From Gammaproteobacteria bacterium (GTDB lineage Bacteria; Pseudomonadota; Gammaproteobacteria; Eutrophobiales; Eutrophobiaceae): a DNA stretch of 64,000 nucleotides. Each line of letters starts with the position of its first letter. The first letter of the stretch is position 1. This document shows positions 25,866 through 36,290 of the stretch, piece by piece. The stretch spans positions 1 through 64,000 of the forward strand of contig JACPSH010000016.1 of the NCBI GenBank assembly GCA_016193395.1, in the 5' to 3' direction. A model generated the notes under the pieces. It did not search any database. It worked only from the letters and a program-made list of their open reading frames with translations, and was not told the DNA's origin. Made by a program: the position numbers and the translations under genes.

Positions 25866-25969
25866 GGACGGGTTCTGTCACCGGGTGCCGCTGTCCGTGC
25901 TCGATCCAACCCTCCCCCGGTGGGGCCCTTCCGCTGCGCGCGGACAACGGCACCCGGCGCCACCCGTCC
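25866..25969 (+). repeat. Class D hairpin element, copy 3
   Basis: Outer stem GGACGGGT/ACCCGTCC, loops TCTGTCA and CGCC, inner stem CCGGGTGCCG/CGGCACCCGG, apical CCGTGCTCG and GCTGCGCGCGGA, plus an extra GC-rich hairpin inserted in the apex. It lies between radC and rpmB. Confidence 0.75.
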
Positions 25970-26002
25970 ATTTTTCGCCTTGCCGTTCCTTAATAGCTCG
26001 CC

Positions 26003-26677
26003 TTAGAGGAGTCCCCGCTCCGCGAAGGAAACCACTTCCGCGTCGCCGACGACAAAGTGATCGAGCACACGCACGTCCACCAGCGCGAGCGCGTCGCGCA
26101 GCCGCAGCGTGATAGCGCGGTCGGCATGCGAGGGTTCAGCCACGCCGGAGGGATGGTTGTGCGCGAGGATCACGGCCGCCGCATTGTGGTGCAGCGCGCG
26201 TTTCACCACTTCCCGCGGGTGCACGCTGGCGCCGTCGATCGTGCCTTCGAATAGTTCGTCGAAACTGATCACGCGGTGGCGATTGTCCAGGAATAGGCAG
26301 GCGAACACCTCGCGGCTGTAGGGCCGCAGGCGCGACTTGAGGAATGCGCGCGTATGTTCCGGACTGTTCAAGACCGTGTCGCGCTTCAGCGTGGCCGCGA
26401 GGTAGCGGCGGCCGAGTTCGAGCGCCGCGCGCAGTTGCGCGAATTTCGCCGAACCGAGACCGTGGATCGCGCACACTTCGGCCCGGCCGGCATCGAGCAG
26501 GGGACGCAGGCCGTCGAAGGCGAGCAGCAGATCGCGGGCCACGTCCACCGCGGTCCTGCCGTTCGCTCCGGTGCGAAGGAAAATGGCGAGGAGTTCCGCA
26601 TCCGAAAGCGATGCGGGCCCCTGTTGCAGAAGTTTTTCCCGGGGGCGCTCGGCCACCGGCCAGTCGCGGATCGGCAT
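26003..26677 (-). CDS. radC: RadC-family JAMM/MPN+ protein
   Basis: This 224-residue protein starts [17 protein letters not shown], then has helix-hairpin-helix [11 protein letters not shown]. The JAMM zinc motif follows: Glu in [18 protein letters not shown], then [14 protein letters not shown]. It was historically linked to DNA repair, but its activity is unproven. It sits divergently beside coaBC, as in many gammaproteobacteria. Confidence 0.93.
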   Translation of the reverse strand: MPIRDWPVAERPREKLLQQGPASLSDAELLAIFLRTGANGRTAVDVARDLLLAFDGLRPLLDAGRAEVCAIHGLGSAKFAQLRAALELGRRYLAATLKRDTVLNSPEHTRAFLKSRLRPYSREVFACLFLDNRHRVISFDELFEGTIDGASVHPREVVKRALHHNAAAVILAHNHPSGVAEPSHADRAITLRLRDALALVDVRVLDHFVVGDAEVVSFAERGLL

Positions 26678-26813
26678 TGGAACCTCCCTGTTCGATATGG
26701 GCAAAGCCGCCGCATCCGGCGGCTCCCGCCCGAGCGGGCGGGCCCGGAAACTATACATCGGATCCGGTCCAACCTTAACCAGAAATGGGGGAAATGGGTT
26801 AAAATTCAATCCC

Positions 26814-28028
26814 ATGAGCAGCCTGGTCCAGAAGCGAATCGTGCTTGGCGTCAGCGGCGGCATCGCGGCCTACAAGGCCGCCGAGCTGGTCCGGCGACTG
26901 CGCGAAGGCGGTGCTGAAGTACGCGTCGTCATGACGCGCGCGGCCTGCGAGTTCATCACGCCGTTGACCCTGCAGGCATTGTCCGGCCAGACCGTTCGCA
27001 CCGAACTGCTGGATCCCGGACAGGAGGCGGCCATGGGACATATCGAACTCGCGCGCTGGGCGGACGTCGTGCTCGTGGCCCCGGCCAGCGCGAATTTCCT
27101 GGCACGCCTGGCACACGGTCTTGCGGACGATCTGCTTGCCGCATTGTGCCTGGCCGCGGACGTTCCCGTTCTGGTCGCCCCCGCGATGAACCAGCAGATG
27201 TGGCGCAACGCGGCGACTCAGGACAATGCGCGACTGCTGGCCGCGCGCGGCGTCGCGCTGCTCGGTCCCGCGGAAGGCGAGCAGGCCTGCGGTGAAACCG
27301 GACCCGGGCGCATGCTGGAACCGGCCGAGCTGGCGCAGCTCGTCGAACGTCATTTCCACACCGGCCTGCTCGGCGGATTGCAGGTGCTGGTCACCGCCGG
27401 TCCGACGCGTGAAGCCATCGACCCGGTGCGTTTCATCAGCAACCGCAGTTCCGGCCGCATGGGATATGCCATCGCATGCGCGGCGTGCGAGGCCGGGGCC
27501 GCCGTGACGCTCGTATCCGGGCCGGTGTCGATCGATCCGCCGGAACGGGTGCGTTGCGTGCCGGTGCGCACGGCGGACCAGATGCGAGCCGCGGTCATGC
27601 ACGACGTGGCCGATGCGGACATTTTCATCGCCGCAGCCGCGGTGGCCGATTACCGGTGCAACGCGGCGTCCCAGGAGAAGATCAAGAAGCAGAAAACGCG
27701 CCTTTCCCTGGAACTGGAGCGGACGCCGGATATCCTCGCGGAGGTCGCGGCGCTGCCGCGGCCGCCGTTCACGGTCGGGTTCGCGGCGGAAACCGAGTCG
27801 CTGGAGAAACATGCCCGGGAAAAATTGCAGGACAAGGGACTGGACATGATTGCGGCCAACCTGGTCGGCGCGGGGCTGGGCATGGAGACGGAGGACAACG
27901 CCCTCGAAGTGTATTGGCCGGGTGGCGCCGCATCGCTCGAACGCGCCACCAAGGACAAGATCGCGCGCCGGTTGATCCATCTCGTAGCCGAGCGCTTCCA
28001 CGCCAGGGGCGCAGAGCGCGCGCATTGA
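26814..28028 (+). CDS. coaBC: Phosphopantothenoylcysteine decarboxylase/synthetase
   Basis: This 404-residue bifunctional coenzyme A enzyme starts at ATG 26814 ([20 protein letters not shown]). The CoaC flavoprotein half has the active His in [20 protein letters not shown] and the PAMNQQMW loop. The CoaB half begins near [20 protein letters not shown], with [11 protein letters not shown] and the nucleotide-binding [13 protein letters not shown] segment. It makes 4'-phosphopantetheine from phosphopantothenate. The dut gene that usually follows is absent. Confidence 0.95.
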   Translation: MSSLVQKRIVLGVSGGIAAYKAAELVRRLREGGAEVRVVMTRAACEFITPLTLQALSGQTVRTELLDPGQEAAMGHIELARWADVVLVAPASANFLARLAHGLADDLLAALCLAADVPVLVAPAMNQQMWRNAATQDNARLLAARGVALLGPAEGEQACGETGPGRMLEPAELAQLVERHFHTGLLGGLQVLVTAGPTREAIDPVRFISNRSSGRMGYAIACAACEAGAAVTLVSGPVSIDPPERVRCVPVRTADQMRAAVMHDVADADIFIAAAAVADYRCNAASQEKIKKQKTRLSLELERTPDILAEVAALPRPPFTVGFAAETESLEKHAREKLQDKGLDMIAANLVGAGLGMETEDNALEVYWPGGAASLERATKDKIARRLIHLVAERFHARGAERAH

Positions 28029-28088
28029 TCGAAACCGCTGTCGGCGGTTCCGCCGCGCGCGGCGACTTCCAACAACAGACATAGGGAT

Positions 28089-30689
28089 ATGACAAACGGT
28101 CCCGTCACCGAGAGACGTTTCAGCCGCCGCGTCGTGCGGCAGGCGATCATCGCGGGGACGACCGTGGTTGTATTGATTCTACTGGCCGCGGGCGGCTGGT
28201 ATGTGTACAGCGCACGCGTCAAGTCCGCGGCCGATGCCGTGCACAGGAAGAACCAGGAACAGGCGCAGCAGTTCGCCGCCGCCATCGCCCGCCCCATCGC
28301 CGGGATCGGCGAGAAGTTGCAGGCGCTGAGCAAGGAACCCGCGCTCATTGCCCTGTTCGAACAGGAGGACAAGGCCGCGCTCGAGGCCGCGGCGGCGGAA
28401 CGCGCCGCGGAGTTCCCTTCGGCGCTCAGGCTGCGGCTGCTGTTGCCCGGCGGCTACGAACTGGATGACAAGGCGAGCCCGCCGTTGAGCTTCGCTTCCC
28501 TGGAACTGCTCAAGCGCGCGGAAGAATCGGGCGGTCCCGTCAGCGTGGAAGTGCATCTGTTCGGATCGCCAGGGCAACACCTCGTGCTGATCCAGTCCGC
28601 GCACAATCAGGCAGGCCAGTTGGTCGGCCTGGCCCACCTCAGCCTGGACGTCAATTTCATCAAGGAAACGCTGGACCCGCTCGAGCTCGGCGCGAGTTTC
28701 CTCGAGTTGCGGCAGACCGTGGGCAGCCGATCGGTCACGCTGGGTACGGCGGGATCCGGCCCGGGCGCGGGCGCGCCCACCGTCGTATCGGTTCCCGATA
28801 CACGCTGGAACGTTGCCCTATGGTCGGAGGCCGGCTCAGCGGCCGCGGCCACCGAGCCGGGAGACGGGTCGATCGGCGTTCTGGCTCCGGCCGTGGGCCT
28901 ACTGGTGATCGTTTTGGCTGGCGGCGCATGGTTCCTACGCCGCCGTGCGGATGGTCCCGAGGCTTCCGGGGAGGTGCCGGGGGTGACATACGCCGGCGCG
29001 GTCAAGGCGATCATGGAAGGAGCCCATCCGGGCATGGAGCAGTTGATCCCCAATCTGCCGAGGCTCGGAGTGAAAGGACCGGTCAAACCGGTTTCCAAGG
29101 GGTTGACCGGGGACGATATCACGATGATCGCCAAGCGCGATCAACTGCAGCCCGGTGGCAAGGACCCTGCCGGTCCGGAAAAAGGGCAGGCGCCGGCGGG
29201 CAGACCCGCGCCGGCCGCGGCGAAGCGGGCGCCGAAGGATCAGGCTCCAAAAGCGAAAGCACCCGCGCCGGCCGCGCCCAAAAAAGCGGCACAGACGGAG
29301 TCCGAAGCGGTGCAACTGTCCCCCGGGATCTTCCGCGCCTATGACATCCGCGGCGTGGTCGGCAGGACGCTGTCGGCGGGGATCATGGAGGCGATCGGCC
29401 AGGCCATCGGTTCCGAAGCGAAGGCGCGCGGCGTGGACGTGCTGGCGCTTGGACGGGACGGGCGCAATTCGAGCCCGGAACTGGCGGAGGCGCTGGGGAA
29501 GGGTCTTCGCAACGCCGGCCGCAACGTGATCGATATCGGCATGGTTCCAACGCCGCTGCTTTACTTCGCGACGCATCACCTGGAGGTCGGCGGCGGCGTC
29601 ATGGTGACCGGCAGCCACAACGGCCCGGAATACAACGGCGTCAAGATCGTGCTTGCCGGCGAATCGCTCTCGGGCGATGCGATCCGGGAACTGTTCCAGC
29701 GCATCATGGACGACCGGCTGGAAGGCGGCAGCGGCGAGATCCACAGCAACGACATCGTCGCGGATTACGTCCGGCGCGTCTCCGAGGACATTCCCGTTGC
29801 GCTCGGCGGCGCTTTCAAGCTGGTCGTGGATTGCGGCAACGGCGTGGCCGGCGGCGTGGCGCCGAAACTGCTGCAGGCCCTCGGGCACGACGTGGTCGAG
29901 CTGTTCTGCGAAGTGGATGGCCGATTCCCCAACCACCAGCCGGATCCCAGCCAGCCGGAAAATCTGGAAACACTGCGCGCCTGGGTCGCCGAGTCGCAGG
30001 CCGATCTCGGCCTGGCCTTCGATGGCGACGGCGACCGGCTCGGCGTCGTGGACGGCGACGGCAACATCATCTGGCCTGACCGGCAGTTGATGCTGTTGGC
30101 GCGCGACGTGCTGTCGCGCAACCCGGGCGCGCCGATCATCTTCGACGTCAAATGCAGCCGCCATCTGCGCAAGGTGATCGAGGAGGCGGGCGGCAAGCCG
30201 TACATGTGGCGCACCGGCCACTCCTTGATCAAGAGCAAGATGAAGGAGCTGGATGCGCCGCTGGCCGGCGAGATGAGCGGGCACGTCTTCTTCAAGGAAC
30301 GCTGGTATGGCTTTGACGACGCGCTCTACACCGCCGCGCGCCTGCTGGAAGTTCTGATGAAGGAAAAGAGAAAGCCGGCTGAAGTGTTCGCGGATCTGCC
30401 GCAGGGCGTTTCCACGCCGGAGCTGCGCGTGGAGTTGCCGGAATCGGAGCACGCGGTGTTCATGGGCAACCTCTCGCAACTGATCTCATTCGACGGCGCC
30501 GAGGTTTCCGATATCGACGGTTTCCGCGTCGAGTTTCCGGATGGCTGGGGCCTGGTGCGGCCGTCCAATACCTCCCCGGTTCTGGTGCTGCGCTTCGAGG
30601 CGGAATCGGAAGCTTCGTTGCAGCGCATACAGGGGCTGTTCCGCGACGCGCTGCGCACCGTGAAGCCGGATTTGAAACTGCCGTTCTGA
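28089..30689 (+). CDS. algC: Phosphomannomutase/phosphoglucomutase with N-terminal membrane sensor-like region
   Basis: This 866-residue protein has a membrane helix at about 19-41, an extracytoplasmic region of about 210 residues, a second helix near 260-282 and an Ala/Pro/Lys-rich linker. A complete phosphohexomutase runs from about 411 (GIFRAYDIRGVVG). The phosphoserine loop is TGSHNGPEYNGVK (Ser near 508), the metal loop is DGDGDRLG (about 644) and the C-terminus is RPSNTSPVLVLRFE. It interconverts mannose and glucose 1- and 6-phosphates for LPS and exopolysaccharide precursors. Long forms of this kind occur in pseudomonads; the periplasmic region's function is unknown. It lies between coaBC and argB. 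Confidence 0.93.
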   Translation: MTNGPVTERRFSRRVVRQAIIAGTTVVVLILLAAGGWYVYSARVKSAADAVHRKNQEQAQQFAAAIARPIAGIGEKLQALSKEPALIALFEQEDKAALEAAAAERAAEFPSALRLRLLLPGGYELDDKASPPLSFASLELLKRAEESGGPVSVEVHLFGSPGQHLVLIQSAHNQAGQLVGLAHLSLDVNFIKETLDPLELGASFLELRQTVGSRSVTLGTAGSGPGAGAPTVVSVPDTRWNVALWSEAGSAAAATEPGDGSIGVLAPAVGLLVIVLAGGAWFLRRRADGPEASGEVPGVTYAGAVKAIMEGAHPGMEQLIPNLPRLGVKGPVKPVSKGLTGDDITMIAKRDQLQPGGKDPAGPEKGQAPAGRPAPAAAKRAPKDQAPKAKAPAPAAPKKAAQTESEAVQLSPGIFRAYDIRGVVGRTLSAGIMEAIGQAIGSEAKARGVDVLALGRDGRNSSPELAEALGKGLRNAGRNVIDIGMVPTPLLYFATHHLEVGGGVMVTGSHNGPEYNGVKIVLAGESLSGDAIRELFQRIMDDRLEGGSGEIHSNDIVADYVRRVSEDIPVALGGAFKLVVDCGNGVAGGVAPKLLQALGHDVVELFCEVDGRFPNHQPDPSQPENLETLRAWVAESQADLGLAFDGDGDRLGVVDGDGNIIWPDRQLMLLARDVLSRNPGAPIIFDVKCSRHLRKVIEEAGGKPYMWRTGHSLIKSKMKELDAPLAGEMSGHVFFKERWYGFDDALYTAARLLEVLMKEKRKPAEVFADLPQGVSTPELRVELPESEHAVFMGNLSQLISFDGAEVSDIDGFRVEFPDGWGLVRPSNTSPVLVLRFEAESEASLQRIQGLFRDALRTVKPDLKLPF

Positions 30690-30692
30690 TAG

Positions 30693-31676
<984 letters not shown>

Positions 31677-31689
31677 CGGGGTTCAGGAC

Positions 31690-32280
31690 GTGGCCACCGA
31701 ACATCGATCTGACCGTCGCCAGCAGATCCTGGAGATCCTCGCGCGCGAACTGGAGACCCACCCCGGCTCGCGCATCACGACCGCAGCGCTAGCCAAGGCG
31801 GTGGGCGTCACGGAGGCGGCGCTGTACCGGCATTTCGCCAGCAAGGCGAAGATGTTCGAGGCGCTGATCGATTTCGCGGAGGACTCCGTGTTCACGCTCA
31901 TCAACCGCATCCTCGAACAGGATAAGAACGTCGTGGCGCGCTGCGAGCGTATTGTCCGGCTGCTGCTTGGGTTCGCCGAGCGCAACCCGGGGATCACGCG
32001 GGTGCTGCTGGGCGATGCGCTGGTGGGGGAGAACGAGCGGCTGCGCGTTCGGGTGGCGAAGTTTTTCGAGCGCATCGAGACGCAGATCAAGCAGGTGCTG
32101 CGCGAGGCGAATCTCACCGACGGGCCGCGCGCGGCGGCGACCATCGATGCGACGGCCAACGAGATCATGGCGCTGATCGAGGGGAGGATGGGGCAGTTCG
32201 CCCGAAGCGATTTCGCGCGGCGGCCGACGGAATTCGTCGACGATCAGTGGGCGATGCTGCGCGTCGGCCTGTTCAAGTGA
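31690..32280 (+). CDS. slmA: Nucleoid occlusion factor SlmA (TetR family)
   Basis: This 196-residue protein starts at GTG 31690. The TetR helix-turn-helix is ITTAALAKAVGVTEAALYRHFASKA, and the regulatory domain includes ITRVLLGDALVGE, characteristic of SlmA. SlmA binds specific chromosomal sites and blocks FtsZ assembly over the nucleoid. The coaBC-(dut)-slmA-pyrE order in other gammaproteobacteria supports the name. Confidence 0.9.
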   Translation: MATEHRSDRRQQILEILARELETHPGSRITTAALAKAVGVTEAALYRHFASKAKMFEALIDFAEDSVFTLINRILEQDKNVVARCERIVRLLLGFAERNPGITRVLLGDALVGENERLRVRVAKFFERIETQIKQVLREANLTDGPRAAATIDATANEIMALIEGRMGQFARSDFARRPTEFVDDQWAMLRVGLFK

Positions 32281-32330
32281 CGGCGGGCCGGCTTTAATCT
32301 GGCTTCGGCGCTGAAGGTCTATTGGCCCGC

Positions 32331-32372
32331 CGTCATCCCGGAAGCGCCGAAGGCGCATTCCGGGATCCAGTC
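32331..32372. repeat. Class A repeat after slmA
   Basis: It runs from GCCGTCATCCCGGAAGC to GCATTCCGGGATCCAG with a CGCCGAAGGCG centre. It lies between convergent slmA and the DUF4124-like gene. Confidence 0.8.
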
Positions 32373-32459
32373 TTTTTCTGTGACTTTGCGCACGCGATGC
32401 ACGACAGGCTGAGCGGAGAATTGCCGGGCGGAGCGCCCGACCGGAAGTTCGCGTAGCGC

Positions 32460-33116
32460 TTACTGCGAGCCCGAGCCGCCCTGGAGTTCCTTGAAGCGAA
32501 CGATCTTGCCTTCGTACTCCTGCTTCAGCGCTTCCTGCTCGTTGTGCTTCTGATCCATGAAGTCCTGGTTGTTGGCGATTTGCCGGCGCAACGATTCAAT
32601 GTCCTTGAGCAGGGCCTCGTTGGGCGATTTACCGGCGCGCTCCTCGGCTGCCGCCGCGGCGATGCGCTTCTGCAGGTCCTCCTCGATCTTCGCGTTGCGC
32701 GTTTTCGTTGAAGTGATGGCGACCTCCAACGCGTCGACCTTGTCGTCGCGCACCCGTTCGATGTCCTCGATGCTGGTGAAGGTCGCGAGGAGCACCTGAT
32801 CCTGCCTCGCGGCCTCCTGTTCGGCCTTCTTCTTGGCGTCCTCTTCCTGTTTCTTTTGCGCTTCCTGCGCGAGCTCTTCGTCGGTCTTGACGCGCCCGGT
32901 TTCCTCGAGCTTCATGCCCGACTCGCTGCGTACCTCGTGTCCCTGTTGCGCATATTCCGGCGGCACGTTCTCGCCGCACTCGCGCACTCCATCCTTGTTG
33001 GTCCAGCATTTGATCGAGCTAGCGCCCTTCTTTGGCTGGGCCGCCGGCGCGGACAGGCTGATGCCGGCCGCGGCAACGATTGCGATTAGCGTGAATAGCG
33101 GTCTGGACCTGTACAT
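32460..33116 (-). CDS. Exported DUF4124-like coiled-coil protein
   Basis: This 218-residue protein has a signal peptide (LFTLIAIVAAAGISLSAPAAA-type, residues 7-27). A DUF4124-like start (IKCWTNKDGVRECGENVPPEY) with two Cys follows. The rest is a long charged coiled coil (EEDAKKKAEQEAARQDQ, EDLQKRIAAAAAEE, then DFMDQKHNEQEALKQEYEG). The likely location is the periplasm; the function is not known. It is on the same strand as pyrE but with 98 bases between. Confidence 0.75.
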   Translation of the reverse strand: MYRSRPLFTLIAIVAAAGISLSAPAAQPKKGASSIKCWTNKDGVRECGENVPPEYAQQGHEVRSESGMKLEETGRVKTDEELAQEAQKKQEEDAKKKAEQEAARQDQVLLATFTSIEDIERVRDDKVDALEVAITSTKTRNAKIEEDLQKRIAAAAAEERAGKSPNEALLKDIESLRRQIANNQDFMDQKHNEQEALKQEYEGKIVRFKELQGGSGSQ

Positions 33117-33214
33117 AGAAGTTTCCCCCGTCGAATTTCGGGTGCCCGCGTCGAACCTAGATCCCGGTTGGGAAATTATACTACCGGCTCCTCGGCGAGG
33201 ATAAGCACATGGAT

Positions 33215-33871
33215 TCAAGGGCCGCGGGCGGCCACTCCGTAACGGTCGCGGTATTCGCGGATGGCGCGCAGGCGATCCCCCGCGTCCTGGCGCTGCTCCA
33301 GATACTCGATGAGGTGGGCCAGCGTCACGATGCTTATGACCGGGATTCCATGCCGTTGTTCCACCTCCTCTAGGGCGGAACGGCCTGCCTGTCCCCGTTC
33401 CTGCCGGTCCAGGCAGACGACGACGCCCGCCGGCAGGGCGTCCGCGGTACGTATCAGAGAGACCGCCTCGTTGACCGAAGTGCCGGCCGTGATGACGTCG
33501 TCTATGATCAGGACGCGGCCGGCCAGGGGCGCGCCCAGCAGCAGGCCCCCCTCGCCGTGATCCTTCGCTTCCTTGCGGTTGAAGCTGTAGGGCACACGGC
33601 GCTTGCGTTCGGCGGCAAAGACCACGGCAACCGCGCTTGCCAGCGGGATGCCCTTGTAGGCCGGGCCAAACAGCATGTCGAAGGGGGGGCCGGACTGTTC
33701 GATGGCATTGACGTAAAATCGCCCCAGCCGAAGCAGGCTGGTGCCGGTGTCGAACAACCCGCTGTTGAAGAAATAGGGGCTCTGCCGGCCCGACTTCAGG
33801 GTGAAATCGCCGAAACGCAGCACGTCCTCGGCGATGGCGAATTCGATGAACTCCTTCTGGAAGTCTTGCAT
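33215..33871 (-). CDS. pyrE: Orotate phosphoribosyltransferase
   Basis: This 218-residue protein has SPYFFNSGLFDTG near the N-terminus, the catalytic Lys region FNRKEAKDHGEGG and the PRPP loop VLIIDDVITAGTSV. It converts orotate and PRPP to OMP in pyrimidine synthesis. It is divergent from xthA, a conserved arrangement in this group. Confidence 0.96.
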   Translation of the reverse strand: MQDFQKEFIEFAIAEDVLRFGDFTLKSGRQSPYFFNSGLFDTGTSLLRLGRFYVNAIEQSGPPFDMLFGPAYKGIPLASAVAVVFAAERKRRVPYSFNRKEAKDHGEGGLLLGAPLAGRVLIIDDVITAGTSVNEAVSLIRTADALPAGVVVCLDRQERGQAGRSALEEVEQRHGIPVISIVTLAHLIEYLEQRQDAGDRLRAIREYRDRYGVAARGP

Positions 33872-33963
33872 GAAATATGAACCGGGTCTCCCGCGGACGG
33901 CCCGCAGGCCGTGGGGGTGCGGGCGGACTCATGATAACTGGCGCCAAGAAAGGAAACCAAACC

Positions 33964-34740
33964 GTGCGGATTATAACCATCAATGTCAACGGCCTTCGTT
34001 CAGCGTGCAGCCGCGGTTTTTACCAATGGCTGTCGAAACAGAATGCGGATGTGGTCTGCATGCAGGAAACGCGCGTTCAGCACACCGAACTTCCGGAAGC
34101 GATCCTCTCGCCGCCCGGTTACCTCGCTTTTTTCAATGACGCCGAAAAGAAGGGGTACAGCGGCGTAGCATTGTTCGCGCGCAGGCAGCCGGATCGCCTT
34201 TACTACACGCTCGGCTGGGACGAGGCCGATCGTGAGGGCCGCTACATCCAGGCGGATTTCGGCAAGTTGAGCGTGGTGTCCGTCTACCTGCCGTCGGGGA
34301 GTTCCGGTCCCGAGCGCCAGGCCATCAAGATCGACTTCATGACGCGTTTCCTGCCCCTGCTCGAGAAAATGCGCCGCCGGCGCCGCGACTACGTTCTTTG
34401 CGGCGACTGGAACATCGCCCACAAGCGGATCGATATCAAGAACTGGCGGGCCAACCAGAAGCATTCCGGGTTCCTGCCGGAAGAGCGCGCGTGGATGACT
34501 GGCGTGCTGGATCGAGTCGGCTTCGTAGACGCGTTCCGGGAAATCAACGAGGAGCCGGACCAGTACACCTGGTGGTCGAACCGCGGACGCGCATGGGAGA
34601 AGAACGTGGGTTGGCGGATCGACTACCAAATCGTCACGCCCGGGCTGCGCAGGAAGATCAAGCGCGCGGCCATCTACAAGGATCAGCGTTTCTCCGACCA
34701 CGCGCCACTGACGATCGATTACGCGGTCAACGCGGACTGA
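33964..34740 (+). CDS. xthA: Exodeoxyribonuclease III (AP endonuclease)
   Basis: The predicted protein is 258 residues. The GTG at 33964 gives the family start RIITINVNGLRSA and has AAGGA 9 bases upstream; an upstream ATG at 33931 is possible. Catalytic signatures: QETRVQ (metal-binding Glu), GDWNIAHK, TWWSNRGRAWEKNVGWRIDY and the closing SDHAPLTIDY. It cleaves abasic sites in base excision repair, working after glycosylases such as MutM. Confidence 0.94.
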   Translation: MRIITINVNGLRSACSRGFYQWLSKQNADVVCMQETRVQHTELPEAILSPPGYLAFFNDAEKKGYSGVALFARRQPDRLYYTLGWDEADREGRYIQADFGKLSVVSVYLPSGSSGPERQAIKIDFMTRFLPLLEKMRRRRRDYVLCGDWNIAHKRIDIKNWRANQKHSGFLPEERAWMTGVLDRVGFVDAFREINEEPDQYTWWSNRGRAWEKNVGWRIDYQIVTPGLRRKIKRAAIYKDQRFSDHAPLTIDYAVNAD

Positions 34741-34784
34741 GCGACGGGCCGCGGTCTACCCGGGCCGGCGGAGTGCCGGGCGCG

Positions 34785-35228
34785 CTATTGCGTGAAGAAC
34801 TGCTGGTCGAAGGAAAACTGGACCGGCGCGGTGTCTCCGTCCGGGATGACCCGCACCGAGAACTTCAGTGTCTCCTCATGGGCGACCGTCGTCTCCGCGA
34901 TGTAGTAGATCGCGTTGTGCTCATCCAGTTCGCGCACCGACAAATCGCGCAGTTGCCCGCTCAGGTTGGTGGCCGTAGCCGTCACCGCCGCCTTCACCGG
35001 CTGACCGGTCGTTCCCATCACTTTCTTGAGCACCGAGATGTTCAGCAACACCCGGTTCCGGCTGCGCGGTATCCCGTAACCCTTGGCGACCTCGGCCGTG
35101 AGGATATCCGTGGTGAACGCGCTGTAGTGGATGGTGTAATCGCCGAAGTTCATGGACTGTTCGGCCGCCGCCGGGCCGATCCACAGGAGCATGAACGCCG
35201 CGGCCAGTTTCGCTGCTACCCTGTTCAT
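34785..35228 (-). CDS. Exported DUF4426 protein
   Basis: This 147-residue protein starts at ATG 35228 with a signal peptide (KLAAAFMLLWIGPAAAEQ). The mature part, NFGDYTIHYSAFTTDIL then YGIPRSRNRVLLNISVL and a C-terminal FSFDQQFFTQ, matches DUF4426 periplasmic proteins. In Pseudomonas these lie near metX/metW and the yggT cluster, which fits this site. The function is unknown. Confidence 0.85.
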   Translation of the reverse strand: MNRVAAKLAAAFMLLWIGPAAAEQSMNFGDYTIHYSAFTTDILTAEVAKGYGIPRSRNRVLLNISVLKKVMGTTGQPVKAAVTATATNLSGQLRDLSVRELDEHNAIYYIAETTVAHEETLKFSVRVIPDGDTAPVQFSFDQQFFTQ

Positions 35229-35385
35229 GGTCGCGCTCCTCTTCGCCGGCCACAGGCCGTTGAAAATGAAAGGGAAAAAACGGCCGCGGCCATCGCCTTG
35301 GGCTTCCCGCAACGTCAGGTCGGGCGGCCGCGGAGTCCACCAAATCATAGCAGAACGAGGCCTGCCGACGGGTGCCGGCGGAGGA

Positions 35386-35709
35386 TCAGGGCGCTGTTGC
35401 GGCGGCGTGCAATTCCCTGAACCAGGCGGGCAGGCGGCCCGGCGCGTCGATGCGCACGGTCTTGTTGCGGCTGTGTGCGCCGCGAATGAGCAGCACGCGG
35501 CCTGGCGCGACGTGAAACTCTTCCGCAATCCAGGCGGCGAGATGCGAGTTTGCCCGGTTTTCCACCGCCGGCGAGGTCAGCCGCAGGCGCAGGCGCCCCC
35601 CGTGAATTCCCGCGGCTTCGTTCCGGCTGGCGCGCGGTTGAACGCGGATTTCGAGACGCAGCACCTTCCCCTCCCAGGAACACCAGGCGCCGGCAGCGGG
35701 GGCCGCCAT
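35386..35709 (-). CDS. YggU (DUF167) family protein
   Basis: This 107-residue protein has LRLEIRVQPRASRNEAAG, RLRLRLTSPAVENRANSHLAAWIAEEF and LIRGAHSRNKTVRID, the conserved DUF167 core. The start overlaps the yggT stop (TGATG), so it is translationally coupled. The function is not established. Confidence 0.92.
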   Translation of the reverse strand: MAAPAAGAWCSWEGKVLRLEIRVQPRASRNEAAGIHGGRLRLRLTSPAVENRANSHLAAWIAEEFHVAPGRVLLIRGAHSRNKTVRIDAPGRLPAWFRELHAAATAP

Positions 35710-36290
35710 CAGTGCGCCAGCGCGCGGCCCAGATCGGTCAGCGGCCGGATGATGAGGATGACGACAAGTTGCAGGGCGATGAGCACGACGATCGGCGAGA
35801 AATCCAGCCCGCCGACCGGCGGCACCAGCCGGCGCGCCGGGCGCAGCAGCGGGTCGGTGAGGCGATGCACGATGACGGTCACGGGATTGTAGGCATCGGG
35901 ATTGACCCAGCTCAGCACCACCTGGATGAGCACCGCGAAAATGAAAATGTAAACCACCAGATTCAGCAGTTCGGCAATGCTCAGCACGAACAGGCCGGCC
36001 GGCGCGAGGAGCCGGCCTGAATACACGAGCCCGAGCAGGCTGAGTTCGATGATCTTCAGGATCAGCATCAGTACCAGGCATGGCCAGTCGATCCCGCGGT
36101 AGCCCGGGATCAATCGCCGCAGCGGTCGAAGCGGCGGATTGGTGAGGGCAACCACGAACTGCGAGACCGGGTTGTAGAAATCCGCGCGTACGTACTGCAG
36201 CAGGAAACGCAGAATCACCGCCACCAGGTAGAGGCCGAACAGCGTGCTGATCAGGAATCCGATGGCTTCCGCGATGTGGCCGCCGCCCAT
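35709..36290 (-). CDS. yggT: YggT-family membrane protein
   Basis: This 193-residue protein is two tandem YggT units with about four to five helices. Each unit has the NPVSQFV/NPLRP-type segment (FYNPVSQFVVALTNPPLRPL, then YNPVTVIVHRLTDPLLRPA). YggT proteins are linked to membrane organisation or ion homeostasis. It starts directly after the proC stop and overlaps yggU. Confidence 0.92.
   Translation of the reverse strand: MGGGHIAEAIGFLISTLFGLYLVAVILRFLLQYVRADFYNPVSQFVVALTNPPLRPLRRLIPGYRGIDWPCLVLMLILKIIELSLLGLVYSGRLLAPAGLFVLSIAELLNLVVYIFIFAVLIQVVLSWVNPDAYNPVTVIVHRLTDPLLRPARRLVPPVGGLDFSPIVVLIALQLVVILIIRPLTDLGRALAH

Noticed and set aside
26678-26863. Longer radC start at 26863
   Set aside because: The family start [17 protein letters not shown] is at 26677; the extension runs through the radC-coaBC promoter region.
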